Shown here piece by piece: positions 7,489 through 15,203 of a DNA stretch of 27,913 nt. The position numbers and the translations under genes were made by a program. Positions within the stretch are counted from its first letter, which is position 1. Every line of letters begins with the position of its first letter. The stretch covers positions 1 through 27,913 of the forward strand of contig NZ_JNZO01000056.1 of NCBI RefSeq assembly GCF_000717595.1, written 5' to 3'. The DNA comes from Streptomyces flavochromogenes (lineage in GTDB: Bacteria > Actinomycetota > Actinomycetes > Streptomycetales > Streptomycetaceae). The notes beneath the pieces are model-generated. The model was not told the DNA's origin, did no database searches, and worked only from the letters and a program-made list of their open reading frames with translations.

Positions 7489-8609
7489 ACGCCTTCGCCC
7501 CCCGTACGCCTCATCACCGCAAGGCCGACGCGCACGCGGACGCGCTGCTGCGGGCCGAGCTCGCCGAGCTGCTGCCCCCGCCGCCGGTGCCCGAGCTCGC
7601 GCCGGAGCGGGACCGCGAGCTGCGGCACGCCGTCCTGCGGACCGCCCTCGCCTCGGGTGACGGCGCCGGCGCCCACCCGCCTCGTGAGCGCCGGTCGCGC
7701 GGCGGGCTACGGCTCGGCTGGATCGCCGCGCCGGTGGCCGCCTGCGCGGTCGTCGCCGGTGTCGCCGTGCTCGCGCCCCAGGAGGGACCCACCGGGTCTC
7801 CTGGCCGCGCCTCGGCCGGGCAGCCCGCGGCCCCGGAGGCCGTGCGCTTCCTGTCCGGTGCCGCGCTGGCCGCCGCCTCCGCTCCCGCGCCGGACGCCCG
7901 GCCGGGCGGGTACGTCTACGTCAGGAGCCTCGTCGCCCACGCGGGGCGCGACGCGGCCGGCGGTTCGGCCGCGCTGCCGCCCGCGCACCAGCGCGAGGTG
8001 TGGCTCTCCGTCGACGGCAGCCGTCCGGGGCTGTTGCGCGAGGCCGGGGCCGCCGACACGGAACTCGGCGGCGAGGCCCCCGTCTACGAGCTGGACGGTC
8101 CCGGGGCCACACCCCGGAAGACGACCCTCGCGGCGGCGGCGCCCTCCGTCATGAACCCGACCCACACGTTCGTGGCGACGCTCCCCACGGATCCGGACGC
8201 GCTGCTGCGCCTCGTCCGGGACCAGACGCGCGCGGGCGAGGGCGACGCCGATCAGCGGGCGTTCACCGCGATCGGAACCCTGCTCGCCGAGACCTGGGCC
8301 CCGCCGAAGGTCACCGCCGCGCTGTACGGGGCCGCGGCGCGGATCCCCGGAGTGACCCTCCTGCCGTCCGCGAAGGACGCCGCCGGTCGTGAGGGCGTCG
8401 CCGTGGCCCGCACCGCCCACGGCGAGCAGACACAGTGGATCTTCGACCGGGCGACGTCGGCGTTCCTCGGTGAGCGCACCGTCCTCACCGAGACCACCTC
8501 GGCCGGCTCGGCCGGGACGGTCCTCGGGCTCTCGGCGGTGCTCGCCAAGGCATCCGCCCCGGCGCCCGGTGTGCTGCCGACGGGCGTGAGCCGCCTGCCG
8601 AAGGGCTGA
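7485..8609 (+). CDS. CU044_5270-type membrane protein, probable regulator of the adjacent sigma factor
   Basis: A 374-residue protein with a charged cytosolic N-terminus (1-75), one membrane helix (about 77-97, LGWIAAPVAACAVVAGVAVLA) and an extracytoplasmic domain of about 270 residues. The domain resembles the family annotated CU044_5270, which often sits next to ECF sigma genes in actinobacteria. The topology and the ATGA overlap with the sigma gene suggest an anti-sigma or sensor partner, but no zinc-binding anti-sigma (ZAS) motif is visible and binding is inferred. The ATG at 7485 follows GGAG by 8 nt. The 3' 358 bp are overlapped antisense by the extended frame of the acetoacetyl-CoA synthetase gene. 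Confidence 0.82.
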   Translation: MNAFAPRTPHHRKADAHADALLRAELAELLPPPPVPELAPERDRELRHAVLRTALASGDGAGAHPPRERRSRGGLRLGWIAAPVAACAVVAGVAVLAPQEGPTGSPGRASAGQPAAPEAVRFLSGAALAAASAPAPDARPGGYVYVRSLVAHAGRDAAGGSAALPPAHQREVWLSVDGSRPGLLREAGAADTELGGEAPVYELDGPGATPRKTTLAAAAPSVMNPTHTFVATLPTDPDALLRLVRDQTRAGEGDADQRAFTAIGTLLAETWAPPKVTAALYGAAARIPGVTLLPSAKDAAGREGVAVARTAHGEQTQWIFDRATSAFLGERTVLTETTSAGSAGTVLGLSAVLAKASAPAPGVLPTGVSRLPKG

Positions 8610-10528
8610 CCGGAGAACGGAAGGGCCCGCCGATCCGGCCGGATCGGCGGGGGGCTGCGGAGGCGCTTGACCGGTACCTCGATGCGCTTGCCCGTGAGGG
8701 TGTGCGGGACGCCCGGGACCTCGATGATCTCGTCGGGGACGTGGCGCGGGGAGAGTTCGGTGCGGATCGTCCGCTTGATACGGGCGATCAGCTCGTCGTC
8801 GAGGGTCGCGCCCTCGACGAGGTGGACGAAGAGCGGCATCCAGTAGCCGCCGTCCGGCTCTTCCAGGCCGATCACGAGGGATTCGCGGATCTCCGGGAGG
8901 CGTTCTACGGCCTCGTAGATATCGGCGCTCCCCATCCGGACGCCCTGGCGGTTCAGGGTGGAGTCGGAGCGGCCGTGAATGACGACCGAGCCGTGGTCGG
9001 TGATCGTGATCCAGTCTCCGTGGCGCCAGACGCCCGGGAACATCTCGAAGTAGCTGTCGCGGTAGCGGCTGCCGTCCGGGTCGTTCCAGAAGTGGATCGG
9101 CATGGACGGCATGGGGTTGGTGACGACGAGTTCGCCGACCTCGCCGATCACGGGCTTGCCGGAGGGGTCCCAGGCCTGGAGGTCGGTGCCGAGGCCGGCC
9201 GCCTGCAGTTCGCCGATGTGGACCGGGAGGGTGGGGACGGCGCCCGCGAAACAGGAGCACACGTCGGTGCCGCCGCTGACGGAGGCGATCCAGAGGTTCT
9301 CGCGGACCTCGTCGTGGAGCCAGCGGAAGCCGTCGGGCGGCAGCGGGGAGCCGGTGGTGGCCACGCACTTCACCGCCGAGAGGTCGAAGTCGCGGCCGGG
9401 GTGCACGTCCGCCTTCGCGCAGGCCATCACGTACGCGGCGGAGGTGCCGTACAGGGTGGCGCGGGTGCGCTCGGCGACGCGCCACTGGGTGGCGGTGTCG
9501 GGGTAGCCGGGGCTGCCGTCGTACAGGACGACGGTCGTGCCGGTGAGCAGGCCGGAGACGAGAAAGTTCCACATCATCCAGCCGGTGGAGGTGTACCAGA
9601 AGAACACGTCCTCGGGGCCCAGGTCGCAGTGGAGGCCCAGCTGCTTGACGTGCTCGACGAGGATGCCGCCCTGGGACTGGACGATCGCCTTCGGCAGGCC
9701 GGTGGTGCCGGAGGAGTACAGGACCCACAGCGGGTGCGAGAACGGGACCTGCTCGTAGACCGGCTCGACGTCCGCGGAGACGAGGTCGGCCCAGGCGAGG
9801 GTGCCCTCGGGAGCCGGGGTGCCGAGCAGCGGGACGTGGACGACGGCGCGGAGGGTCGGGAGCTCGGCGCGCAGTTCGGCGACGGTCTCGCGGCGGTCGT
9901 GCTCCTTGCCGCCGTAGCGGTAGCCGTCGACGGTGAAGAGGACCACGGGCTCGACCTGCTGGAAGCGGTCGAGGACGCTGCGGGCACCGAAGTCGGGGGC
10001 ACAGGAGGTCCACACGCCGCCGACCGCGGCGGTGGCGAGGAGGGCCACGACGGACTGCGGGACGTTGGGCAGGTAGCCGCTGATCCGGTCGCCCGGCCGG
10101 ACGCCGAGGGCACGGAGTTCGGCGGCGAGGGAGCCGACCTGGCGGCGGAGCTCGGCCCAGGTGATCGGGGTGGGCTCATGTGTTTCGTCCACATGGAGCA
10201 GGGCCGTGTCATGGGGCCGCTCGTCGGCGGCGCGCAGGGCGTGCTCGGCGTAGTTGAGGGTGGCTCCGGGGAACCAGTCGGCGCCGGGCATCGAGCGGTC
10301 GCCGAGCACACGCTCGTACGGGGTCGAGAAGCGGATGTCGAACCACTCGACGACCGCCTGCCAGAAGGCTTCGAGCTCGTCGACGGACCAGCGGTGGAGC
10401 GCCGGGTATCCGCCCGCGGCCGGGGCGCCGTGGTGTTCGGCGGCCCACGTCTGGAAGCGGGTCACGGCGGCCGTGGCGATGCGTTCGTCGTCCGGCTGCC
10501 AGAGCGGCTCGGTCTGCGCTGATGTCAT
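8252..10528 (-). CDS. aacS: Acetoacetyl-CoA synthetase, C-terminal tail lost and replaced by read-through
   Basis: Acyl-CoA ligase that activates acetoacetate to acetoacetyl-CoA with ATP. Visible motifs are YSSGTTGLPKAIV (about residues 260-275), VSGGTDVCSCF, GRSDSTLNRQGVRMGSADIYE and the catalytic lysine region TGKRIEVPVK (Lys614). Family-like sequence stops at Leu623. Relatives normally continue about 30 residues (a GSIDNL-like tail) and end near 655. Here the frame instead runs through the neighbouring terminator palindrome and antisense to the CU044_5270-type gene, adding 135 unrelated residues to give 758. A deletion or an assembly fault at about 8652-8660 explains this. The core catalytic residues remain, so activity is possible but uncertain. 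ATG at 10528 follows AGGGAG by 9 nt. Confidence 0.85.
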   Translation of the reverse strand: MTSAQTEPLWQPDDERIATAAVTRFQTWAAEHHGAPAAGGYPALHRWSVDELEAFWQAVVEWFDIRFSTPYERVLGDRSMPGADWFPGATLNYAEHALRAADERPHDTALLHVDETHEPTPITWAELRRQVGSLAAELRALGVRPGDRISGYLPNVPQSVVALLATAAVGGVWTSCAPDFGARSVLDRFQQVEPVVLFTVDGYRYGGKEHDRRETVAELRAELPTLRAVVHVPLLGTPAPEGTLAWADLVSADVEPVYEQVPFSHPLWVLYSSGTTGLPKAIVQSQGGILVEHVKQLGLHCDLGPEDVFFWYTSTGWMMWNFLVSGLLTGTTVVLYDGSPGYPDTATQWRVAERTRATLYGTSAAYVMACAKADVHPGRDFDLSAVKCVATTGSPLPPDGFRWLHDEVRENLWIASVSGGTDVCSCFAGAVPTLPVHIGELQAAGLGTDLQAWDPSGKPVIGEVGELVVTNPMPSMPIHFWNDPDGSRYRDSYFEMFPGVWRHGDWITITDHGSVVIHGRSDSTLNRQGVRMGSADIYEAVERLPEIRESLVIGLEEPDGGYWMPLFVHLVEGATLDDELIARIKRTIRTELSPRHVPDEIIEVPGVPHTLTGKRIEVPVKRLRSPPPIRPDRRALPFSGQPFGRRLTPVGSTPGAGADALASTAESPRTVPAEPAEVVSVRTVRSPRNADVARSKIHCVCSPWAVRATATPSRPAASFADGRRVTPGIRAAAPYSAAVTFGGAQVSASRVPIAVNAR
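8626..8651. terminator. 26-bp perfect palindrome, terminator of the sigma operon
   Basis: CCCGCCGATCCGG (8626-8638) is followed directly by its exact complement (8639-8651). It starts 17 nt after the stop of the plus-strand operon. The left arm is extended by AAGGG, but the right side continues GGGCT instead of CCCTT. The hairpin therefore stops being symmetrical exactly where the truncated synthetase sequence begins. Confidence 0.75.
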
Positions 10529-10743
10529 TGGGGCGGCTCCCTGGCTGTACGCGGGGTCGGCGTGTGTCCCGCGCACGTGCTGGGGTGTGCGCGCGACGCG
10601 GCTGACAGGACGATGCCATGTGATCGTCTTTCGCACCAGGTCTGCCCGCCCATGGTCGGGTAGTTGAATATGTGCTCCCACCACGGGTGAACGCCAGTTG
10701 AACGGAGCCTGTTCGGCCCCGGGTGGGTGGCAGGCTGAGCTGC
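10529..10743. promoter_or_regulatory. Divergent promoter region, aacS and GH31
   Basis: This 215-bp gap separates two divergent genes and must contain both promoters. A locally AT-richer stretch lies around 10660-10700. I did not find a -35/-10 pair good enough to call on either strand. Confidence 0.5.
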
Positions 10744-13158
10744 ATGGACGGTCGTGAACTGGTGCGTTCGATGAAGGCGTTCGGCTCGGTGCGGGGATGG
10801 CGGACGGTGCGGGCGGCGTGGCGGCAGCGTCGTACGGACGCGTGGGGGCTGCCGCCGAGAGGTGCGGAGCGGGCCCGGGTACCGGGGCCGGCGACGGGTG
10901 CGGAGGCCTCGCCCGGCGGGGGGACCATCCGGTTCGCGCGCTCCTCGTTGCGGATCCGGGTGTCGTCGGGCGGCACGGTGTTCTGGGGGTGGGACGGGGC
11001 CGAGCCGCTTCCCTCGTACGCCCTGGCCGGTGAGGCGCCGGATCCGGATCTGCGGGCCTCCCTGGAGCCTGACACGGACGGGGGCTGGCGGATCGTGTCG
11101 GAGCGGGTGACGGTGGCGGTGTCCCGGCACGGGGCGGTGGAGATCCGGACGCCGGGCGGGGTGATGCTGCGCCGGGACCTGCCACCGCGCTGGTGGGAGC
11201 CGGTGGCGCAGGCCGTTCCTCCGGGTGCGAAGCCGGCTCCGGGTGCTCGGTCGGGGGCCGACGCGGCCTCGTCCGGCGGGTCCGCGCGCTGGGTGCAGCG
11301 CAGTGAGGTGCCGGCGGACGCACGGTTCTTCGGGCTGGGCGGCCGGTCGGCGGGGCCTCGGCTGCGGGACGGCTCGTACCGCCTCTGGAACACCGACCCC
11401 AAGGGGAGCTTCGGCCCCGGGGACGATCCGCTCTACCTCACCATGCCCGTGCAGTTCGTCGTCTCGGACGCGGGGACGCACCTGGCCTTCCACGACAACT
11501 CCTGGGACGGCCGGGTCACCCTCGCCGAGGGTGAGGAGGGCGCGGGGTCCGGGCACGACCGGCCGGGGACCAGCGAGGTCCGCATGGTCGGCGGTCCGCT
11601 GCGCTGCTGGGTGGTGGTCGGCACCCCCGCGCGCGTGCTCCACGGCTGGGCGGCGCTCACCGGCGCTCCGGCGCTGCCGCCGGACTGGGCGCTCGGGCCG
11701 CAGCACGCGCGCTGGGGGTTCGGCAGCGAGCACGAGGTGCGTCGGATCGTGGCCGGATACCGGGAGCGGGGGCTGCCGCTGTCCGCCGTCCATCTGGACA
11801 TCGACCACTACGACGGGCACCGCGTGTTCACCGTCGACCGGGAGCGTTTCCCCGATCTGCCGGGGCTCGCGAAGGAGCTGCGGGAGCAGGGCGTGCGGCT
11901 CGTGTCGATCGTGGACCCGGCGGTGAAGGTCGAACCGGGGAACGCGGTCTACGACAGCGGGCGGGCGGCGGGGGCCTTCGTGCGGGACGCGCGGGGCGAC
12001 GAGGTCCACGGCGTGGTGTGGCCGGGCGAGTGCGCCTACCCGGACTTCACCGATCCGGCGGTACGGGAGTGGTGGGGCGAGCTGTACGAGGAGCGGCTCG
12101 GGCAGGGCTTCGCCGGGGTGTGGCACGACATGAACGAGCCGGTGTCCTTCGCGCCCTTCGGTGACACGACGCTGCCGCGCTCGGCACGGCACGACCTGGA
12201 CGGCCGGGGCGGCGACCATCGCGAGGCGCACAACGTGTACGGCCTCACGATGGCGCGGGCCGGGTACGAGGGGCTGCGCCGGCTGCGGCCCGACGAGCGG
12301 CCCTTCCTCTTCTCGCGTTCCGGCTGGGCGGGGATGCAGCGCTACGGGGGCACCTGGTCGGGCGATGTGTCGACGGGGTGGCCGGGGCTGCGGGCCTCCC
12401 TCGCCCTGGTCCTGGGGCTCGGGCTGTGCGGGGTGCCGTACTCGGGTCCCGACGTGGGCGGTTTCGACGGCAGTCCGACACCGGAGCTGTTCCTGCGCTG
12501 GTATCAGCTGGGGGCGTGGCTGCCGCTGTTCCGCACGCACGCGGCGATCGACGCGGGGCGGCGCGAACCGTGGGAGTTCGGTCCGGAGGTCCTGGAGCAC
12601 GCGCGCGCGGCACTGGCCGAACGGGAGCGGCTGCGGCCGTACTTCACGACCCTGGCCCGGCTGGCCAGGATGACGGGCGCGCCGTACGTACGCCCACTGT
12701 GGTGGGGGGCGCCCGAGGACCGGGTGCTGCGCGACTGCGAGGACGCTTTCCTGCTCGGGGACGCGCTGCTCGTGGCGCCGGTCCTGACCAGGGGAGCCGA
12801 CCGACGGGCGGTACGGCTGCCGCGCGGACGCTGGTACGACACGGTGACGGGGCAGGCGTACGAGGGTCCCGGGCAGGTGCTGCTGGACGCACCGCTCTCC
12901 CGGGTGCCGGTCCTGGCGCGGGCGGGGGCGGTGCTCGCGGTGCGGGGTGACGACGGCGAACCGGCCCTGGAGGTGTGGGCGCCCGCCGCCGGGCGGACGG
13001 GGGGCGGGCTCGTCGTACGGGACACGGGGGACGGCTGGGAGACGGCCGAGATCGAGCGGTACCAGTCGCGGCTCGTGGACGGCCGGGTGGTCGTCGAGCG
13101 GGTGACGCACGACGGGGTGGAGGAGGCGGGGCTGCCGGTGCGGGTGCGGGGGGTGTGA
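10744..13158 (+). CDS. Glycoside hydrolase family 31 (alpha-glucosidase type)
   Basis: An 804-residue retaining glycosidase of family GH31. The nucleophile motif is WHDMNEPVSF, with the catalytic aspartate at residue 462. The acid/base is Asp541 in WSGDVSTGW. Other family marks are GFGSEHEVRRI, VHLDIDHYDGHRVF, FSRSGWAGMQRYGGTWSGD and DVGGFDG. An N-terminal beta-sandwich precedes the barrel and C-terminal beta domains follow. There is no signal peptide, so it is probably cytosolic and acts on imported alpha-glucosides; the exact substrate is not decided by sequence. The start is ATG at 10744, with weak GGCAGGCTGAG upstream. A GTG at 10723 is less likely. The gene stands alone. Confidence 0.93.
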   Translation: MDGRELVRSMKAFGSVRGWRTVRAAWRQRRTDAWGLPPRGAERARVPGPATGAEASPGGGTIRFARSSLRIRVSSGGTVFWGWDGAEPLPSYALAGEAPDPDLRASLEPDTDGGWRIVSERVTVAVSRHGAVEIRTPGGVMLRRDLPPRWWEPVAQAVPPGAKPAPGARSGADAASSGGSARWVQRSEVPADARFFGLGGRSAGPRLRDGSYRLWNTDPKGSFGPGDDPLYLTMPVQFVVSDAGTHLAFHDNSWDGRVTLAEGEEGAGSGHDRPGTSEVRMVGGPLRCWVVVGTPARVLHGWAALTGAPALPPDWALGPQHARWGFGSEHEVRRIVAGYRERGLPLSAVHLDIDHYDGHRVFTVDRERFPDLPGLAKELREQGVRLVSIVDPAVKVEPGNAVYDSGRAAGAFVRDARGDEVHGVVWPGECAYPDFTDPAVREWWGELYEERLGQGFAGVWHDMNEPVSFAPFGDTTLPRSARHDLDGRGGDHREAHNVYGLTMARAGYEGLRRLRPDERPFLFSRSGWAGMQRYGGTWSGDVSTGWPGLRASLALVLGLGLCGVPYSGPDVGGFDGSPTPELFLRWYQLGAWLPLFRTHAAIDAGRREPWEFGPEVLEHARAALAERERLRPYFTTLARLARMTGAPYVRPLWWGAPEDRVLRDCEDAFLLGDALLVAPVLTRGADRRAVRLPRGRWYDTVTGQAYEGPGQVLLDAPLSRVPVLARAGAVLAVRGDDGEPALEVWAPAAGRTGGGLVVRDTGDGWETAEIERYQSRLVDGRVVVERVTHDGVEEAGLPVRVRGV

Positions 13159-13206
13159 TCCGCCGCGGGCGAGTGCTCCGGAGGCCGTGATCCTCTCCGG
13201 AGCAGG

Positions 13207-13220
13207 GCCCCCGAAGGGGC
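13207..13220. terminator. Small hairpin between GH31 and Nudix genes
   Basis: GCCCC, loop CGAA, GGGGC: a short stem with a stable-type tetraloop between two convergent genes. Two CTCCGGAG palindromes (13176-13183, 13195-13202) just upstream may add to the structure. The stem is short, so this is tentative. Confidence 0.4.
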
Positions 13221-13274
13221 GTGACCGCTCCCTGTGGAGGTCCCGACGCCGCTCGTCTCGCCGTCGGCTCCCGC

Positions 13275-13796
13275 TCAGCCGTACTGCCCCGCGAACCACT
13301 TCCGTACCGCCTCCGTGTGGAGCGGGAAGGCGAGTTCCTCGGGTGCGTGGAGCACGTGGTGGCCGCTCGTCTCGTCCGTCGCGACCGAGGGCGGGAGCGC
13401 TGCCGCCGGGCGGGGCGGGAGGAGGCCGAAGACGAGGAGGTGGCCGGCCGGGGAGCTCAGCGCGTCGGCGAGACGGACCTCCTCGGCGGAGGCGACGATC
13501 CCGGTCTCCTCCCGCAGTTCGCGGGCCACGGCGGCGCGCCAGTCCTCGCCGTGGTCGATGAAGCCGCCGGGCAGGGCGACCTCGCCGCGCGCGGGTTCGA
13601 TGGTGCGGGTGATGACGACGAGGCCCGTGTCCGCTCCGTCCGTGACGGGGAGCAGCGCGACGGCGACGGGCAGCGGGTTGCGGTAGGCGGTCTGGCCGCA
13701 GGCCGGGCAGGTGCGGGGCCAGCCGGCGTCGGCCGGGTGGGCCGCGCCGCAGAACGTGCAGTGGGAGTCCTTCACGGGCCGACCGTATGCGATCAC
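13275..13796 (-). CDS. Nudix hydrolase with N-terminal zinc ribbon
   Basis: A 173-residue protein. Residues about 12-36 hold two CxxC pairs (CTFC and CPAC), a zinc ribbon like that of NudC-type enzymes. The Nudix box is complete: G-x5-E-x7-REL-REE-TGI, starting at GGFIDHGEDW. It hydrolyses a nucleoside diphosphate linked to another group; the substrate is not evident. The NADH pyrophosphatase signature downstream of the box is not obvious. The chosen start is GTG at 13796, just after GGGAAAGG. A second GTG at 13775 (VKDSHCTF) is possible, as is an upstream ATG that would overlap the divergent gene. It is divergent from the dipeptidase gene with only 37 bp between. Confidence 0.88.
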   Translation of the reverse strand: MIAYGRPVKDSHCTFCGAAHPADAGWPRTCPACGQTAYRNPLPVAVALLPVTDGADTGLVVITRTIEPARGEVALPGGFIDHGEDWRAAVARELREETGIVASAEEVRLADALSSPAGHLLVFGLLPPRPAAALPPSVATDETSGHHVLHAPEELAFPLHTEAVRKWFAGQYG

Positions 13797-13833
13797 CCTT
13801 TCCCGGCGCTGCCGGAACTGATAGACGGTGCGC

Positions 13834-14655
13834 ATGACAGGACTTGCTTCCGCCTTACGTACCCTCGCCGTCACGGCCGCGGCCGGACTGCTCGCCGTCA
13901 CGGGCGCCGTCGCCGCCCCCGCTCCCCCGGCGTCCGCCGCGCCCGAGCCGAAGGCGCCCCGGGAGTTCGTGGCCCTCGGATCGGTGGACCGGACGATCAT
14001 TCAGGAGATGCGCTACACGACGGAGCACAACTTCGTGGGCGAGCCGGTGGACGGCTACCGGCAGCCGTTGTGCATCCTGACCCGGCCTGCCGCCGAGGCC
14101 CTGCACCGCGCACAGGTGCGTCTCCTCGCCCGCGGCTACACGCTCAAGGTGTACGACTGCTACCGGCCGCAGCGGGCCGTCGACCACTTCGTGCGCTGGG
14201 CGAAGGACCTGGCTGACGAGCGGATGAAGGGTGAGTTCTATCCGCTCGTCGACAAGTCGAGGCTGTTCGCGGACGGTTACATCGCGGAGAAGTCCGGTCA
14301 CAGCCGGGGCTCGACTGTGGATCTGACGATCGTCCGGCTGCCGGCCGTGCCCACGCGCGCGTACGTGCCGGGCGAGAGGTTGACGGAGTGCTACGCGCCG
14401 CGCGCGGAGCGGTTCCCGGACAACTCCGTGGACATGGGGACCGGGTACGACTGCTTCGACACGCTCTCGCACACCGACGATGCCCGGATCCAGGGTGCGC
14501 AACGGGCCCATCGGCAGCTGCTCAGGAGCACGCTCGTCGAGCAGGGCTTCGTGAACCTGCCGGAGGAGTGGTGGCACTTCACCTTCAAGCCGGAGCCGTT
14601 CCCGAGCACGTTCTTCGACTTTCCGGTGGCGCGGAGGTCGGTGGCCGGTCACTGA
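13834..14655 (+). CDS. Exported D-alanyl-D-alanine dipeptidase (VanX family, M15D)
   Basis: A 273-residue zinc peptidase. It has a signal peptide (residues 1 to about 35, hydrophobic AVTAAAGLLAVTGAVAA, cleavage near ASA-AP). The VanX zinc and catalytic residues are present: SGHSRGSTVD gives His156 and Asp163, and EEWWH gives Glu245 and His248. Family enzymes cleave the D-Ala-D-Ala dipeptide. Unlike the cytosolic VanX of vancomycin resistance, this one is predicted to be exported, and no vanH or vanA lies nearby. Cell-wall dipeptide recycling or turnover is more likely than resistance. The start is ATG at 13834; GTG at 13828 would add two residues. No clear Shine-Dalgarno sequence is seen. Confidence 0.92.
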   Translation: MTGLASALRTLAVTAAAGLLAVTGAVAAPAPPASAAPEPKAPREFVALGSVDRTIIQEMRYTTEHNFVGEPVDGYRQPLCILTRPAAEALHRAQVRLLARGYTLKVYDCYRPQRAVDHFVRWAKDLADERMKGEFYPLVDKSRLFADGYIAEKSGHSRGSTVDLTIVRLPAVPTRAYVPGERLTECYAPRAERFPDNSVDMGTGYDCFDTLSHTDDARIQGAQRAHRQLLRSTLVEQGFVNLPEEWWHFTFKPEPFPSTFFDFPVARRSVAGH

Positions 14656-14687
14656 ACCTTTCGCCCGCGGGGCTCCCGTGCCACACT

Positions 14688-14704
14688 TCTGACGGTTCGT
14701 CAGA
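14688..14704. promoter_or_regulatory. Candidate operator upstream of the DUF35-thiolase operon
   Basis: TCTGACG-GTT-CGTCAGA is a perfect 7+3+7 inverted repeat 34 bp upstream of the ATG at 14739. TetR-family regulators of lipid and acyl-CoA genes commonly bind palindromes of this type. No regulator gene is adjacent, so the binding protein is unknown. Confidence 0.6.
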
Positions 14705-14738
14705 TCAGGGTGGGCGACGGCAGGCACGGGAGGCCTCG

Positions 14739-15203
14739 ATGGCACGGACACGCACACCGGTGGTGGCCGGCTGGTTCACCGACGACACCGTGCCGGAGGC
14801 GGAGTTCCGGCTGCTCGGAACCCGTTGCACGGCCTGCGCCTCGGTCTTCTTCCCGCGTGCGGACGACGGCTGCCGCAATCCGGTCTGCCCCGGGGGCGGG
14901 GAGCTCGCCGAGTTCCCGCTCTCCCCACGCGGGCGGGTCTGGTCGTACACCGACGGGCGCTATCGTCCGCCCGCCCCGTACGTCTCCGATCCGGACACGC
15001 CCTGGGAGCCGTACACCCTCGTCGCGGTCGAGCTGGCGGCCGAGGCGATGGTGGTCCTCGGGCAGGCCGCACCGGGGGTGACGACGGCCGATCTGGCGGT
15101 CGGGACGGAGGTCGAGGTGGTGCCCGGGGTCCTCGACGAGGACGACGAGCACATCTGGACCACCTGGAACTGGCGGCCCGTCGTACGGGAGGAGCGGTCG
15201 TGA
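14739..15203 (+). CDS. DUF35 OB-fold protein with zinc ribbon, thiolase partner
   Basis: A 154-residue protein. The N-terminal rubredoxin-like zinc ribbon has Cys30-x2-Cys33 and Cys45-x4-Cys50. An OB fold follows (about 60-145; GRVWSYTDGRY, PYTLVAVELA). Such proteins form complexes with thiolase-like enzymes, as in the steroid side-chain aldolase Ltp2 with its ChsH2 DUF35 domain, and in acetyltransferase complexes of archaea. ATG at 14739 follows GGGAGG by 5 nt. The stop overlaps the thiolase start in GTGA, so 1:1 coupled synthesis of a two-subunit enzyme is likely. The upstream inverted repeat probably controls both genes. Confidence 0.9.
   Translation: MARTRTPVVAGWFTDDTVPEAEFRLLGTRCTACASVFFPRADDGCRNPVCPGGGELAEFPLSPRGRVWSYTDGRYRPPAPYVSDPDTPWEPYTLVAVELAAEAMVVLGQAAPGVTTADLAVGTEVEVVPGVLDEDDEHIWTTWNWRPVVREERS

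Noticed and set aside
8626..8651. Perfect palindrome considered as a recombination or attachment site
   Set aside because: Its position 17 nt after a stop codon and its G+C-rich form fit a Streptomyces terminator. No integrase, duplicated att copy or mobile gene is nearby, although it may have served as a deletion breakpoint.
10525..13299. A 924-codon minus-strand frame opposite GH31
   Set aside because: Arg/Pro/His-rich shadow; the plus strand holds intact GH31 catalytic motifs.
13834..14655. Vancomycin-resistance cluster around the VanX homologue
   Set aside because: No vanH, vanA, vanR or vanS in the window, and the protein has an export signal.
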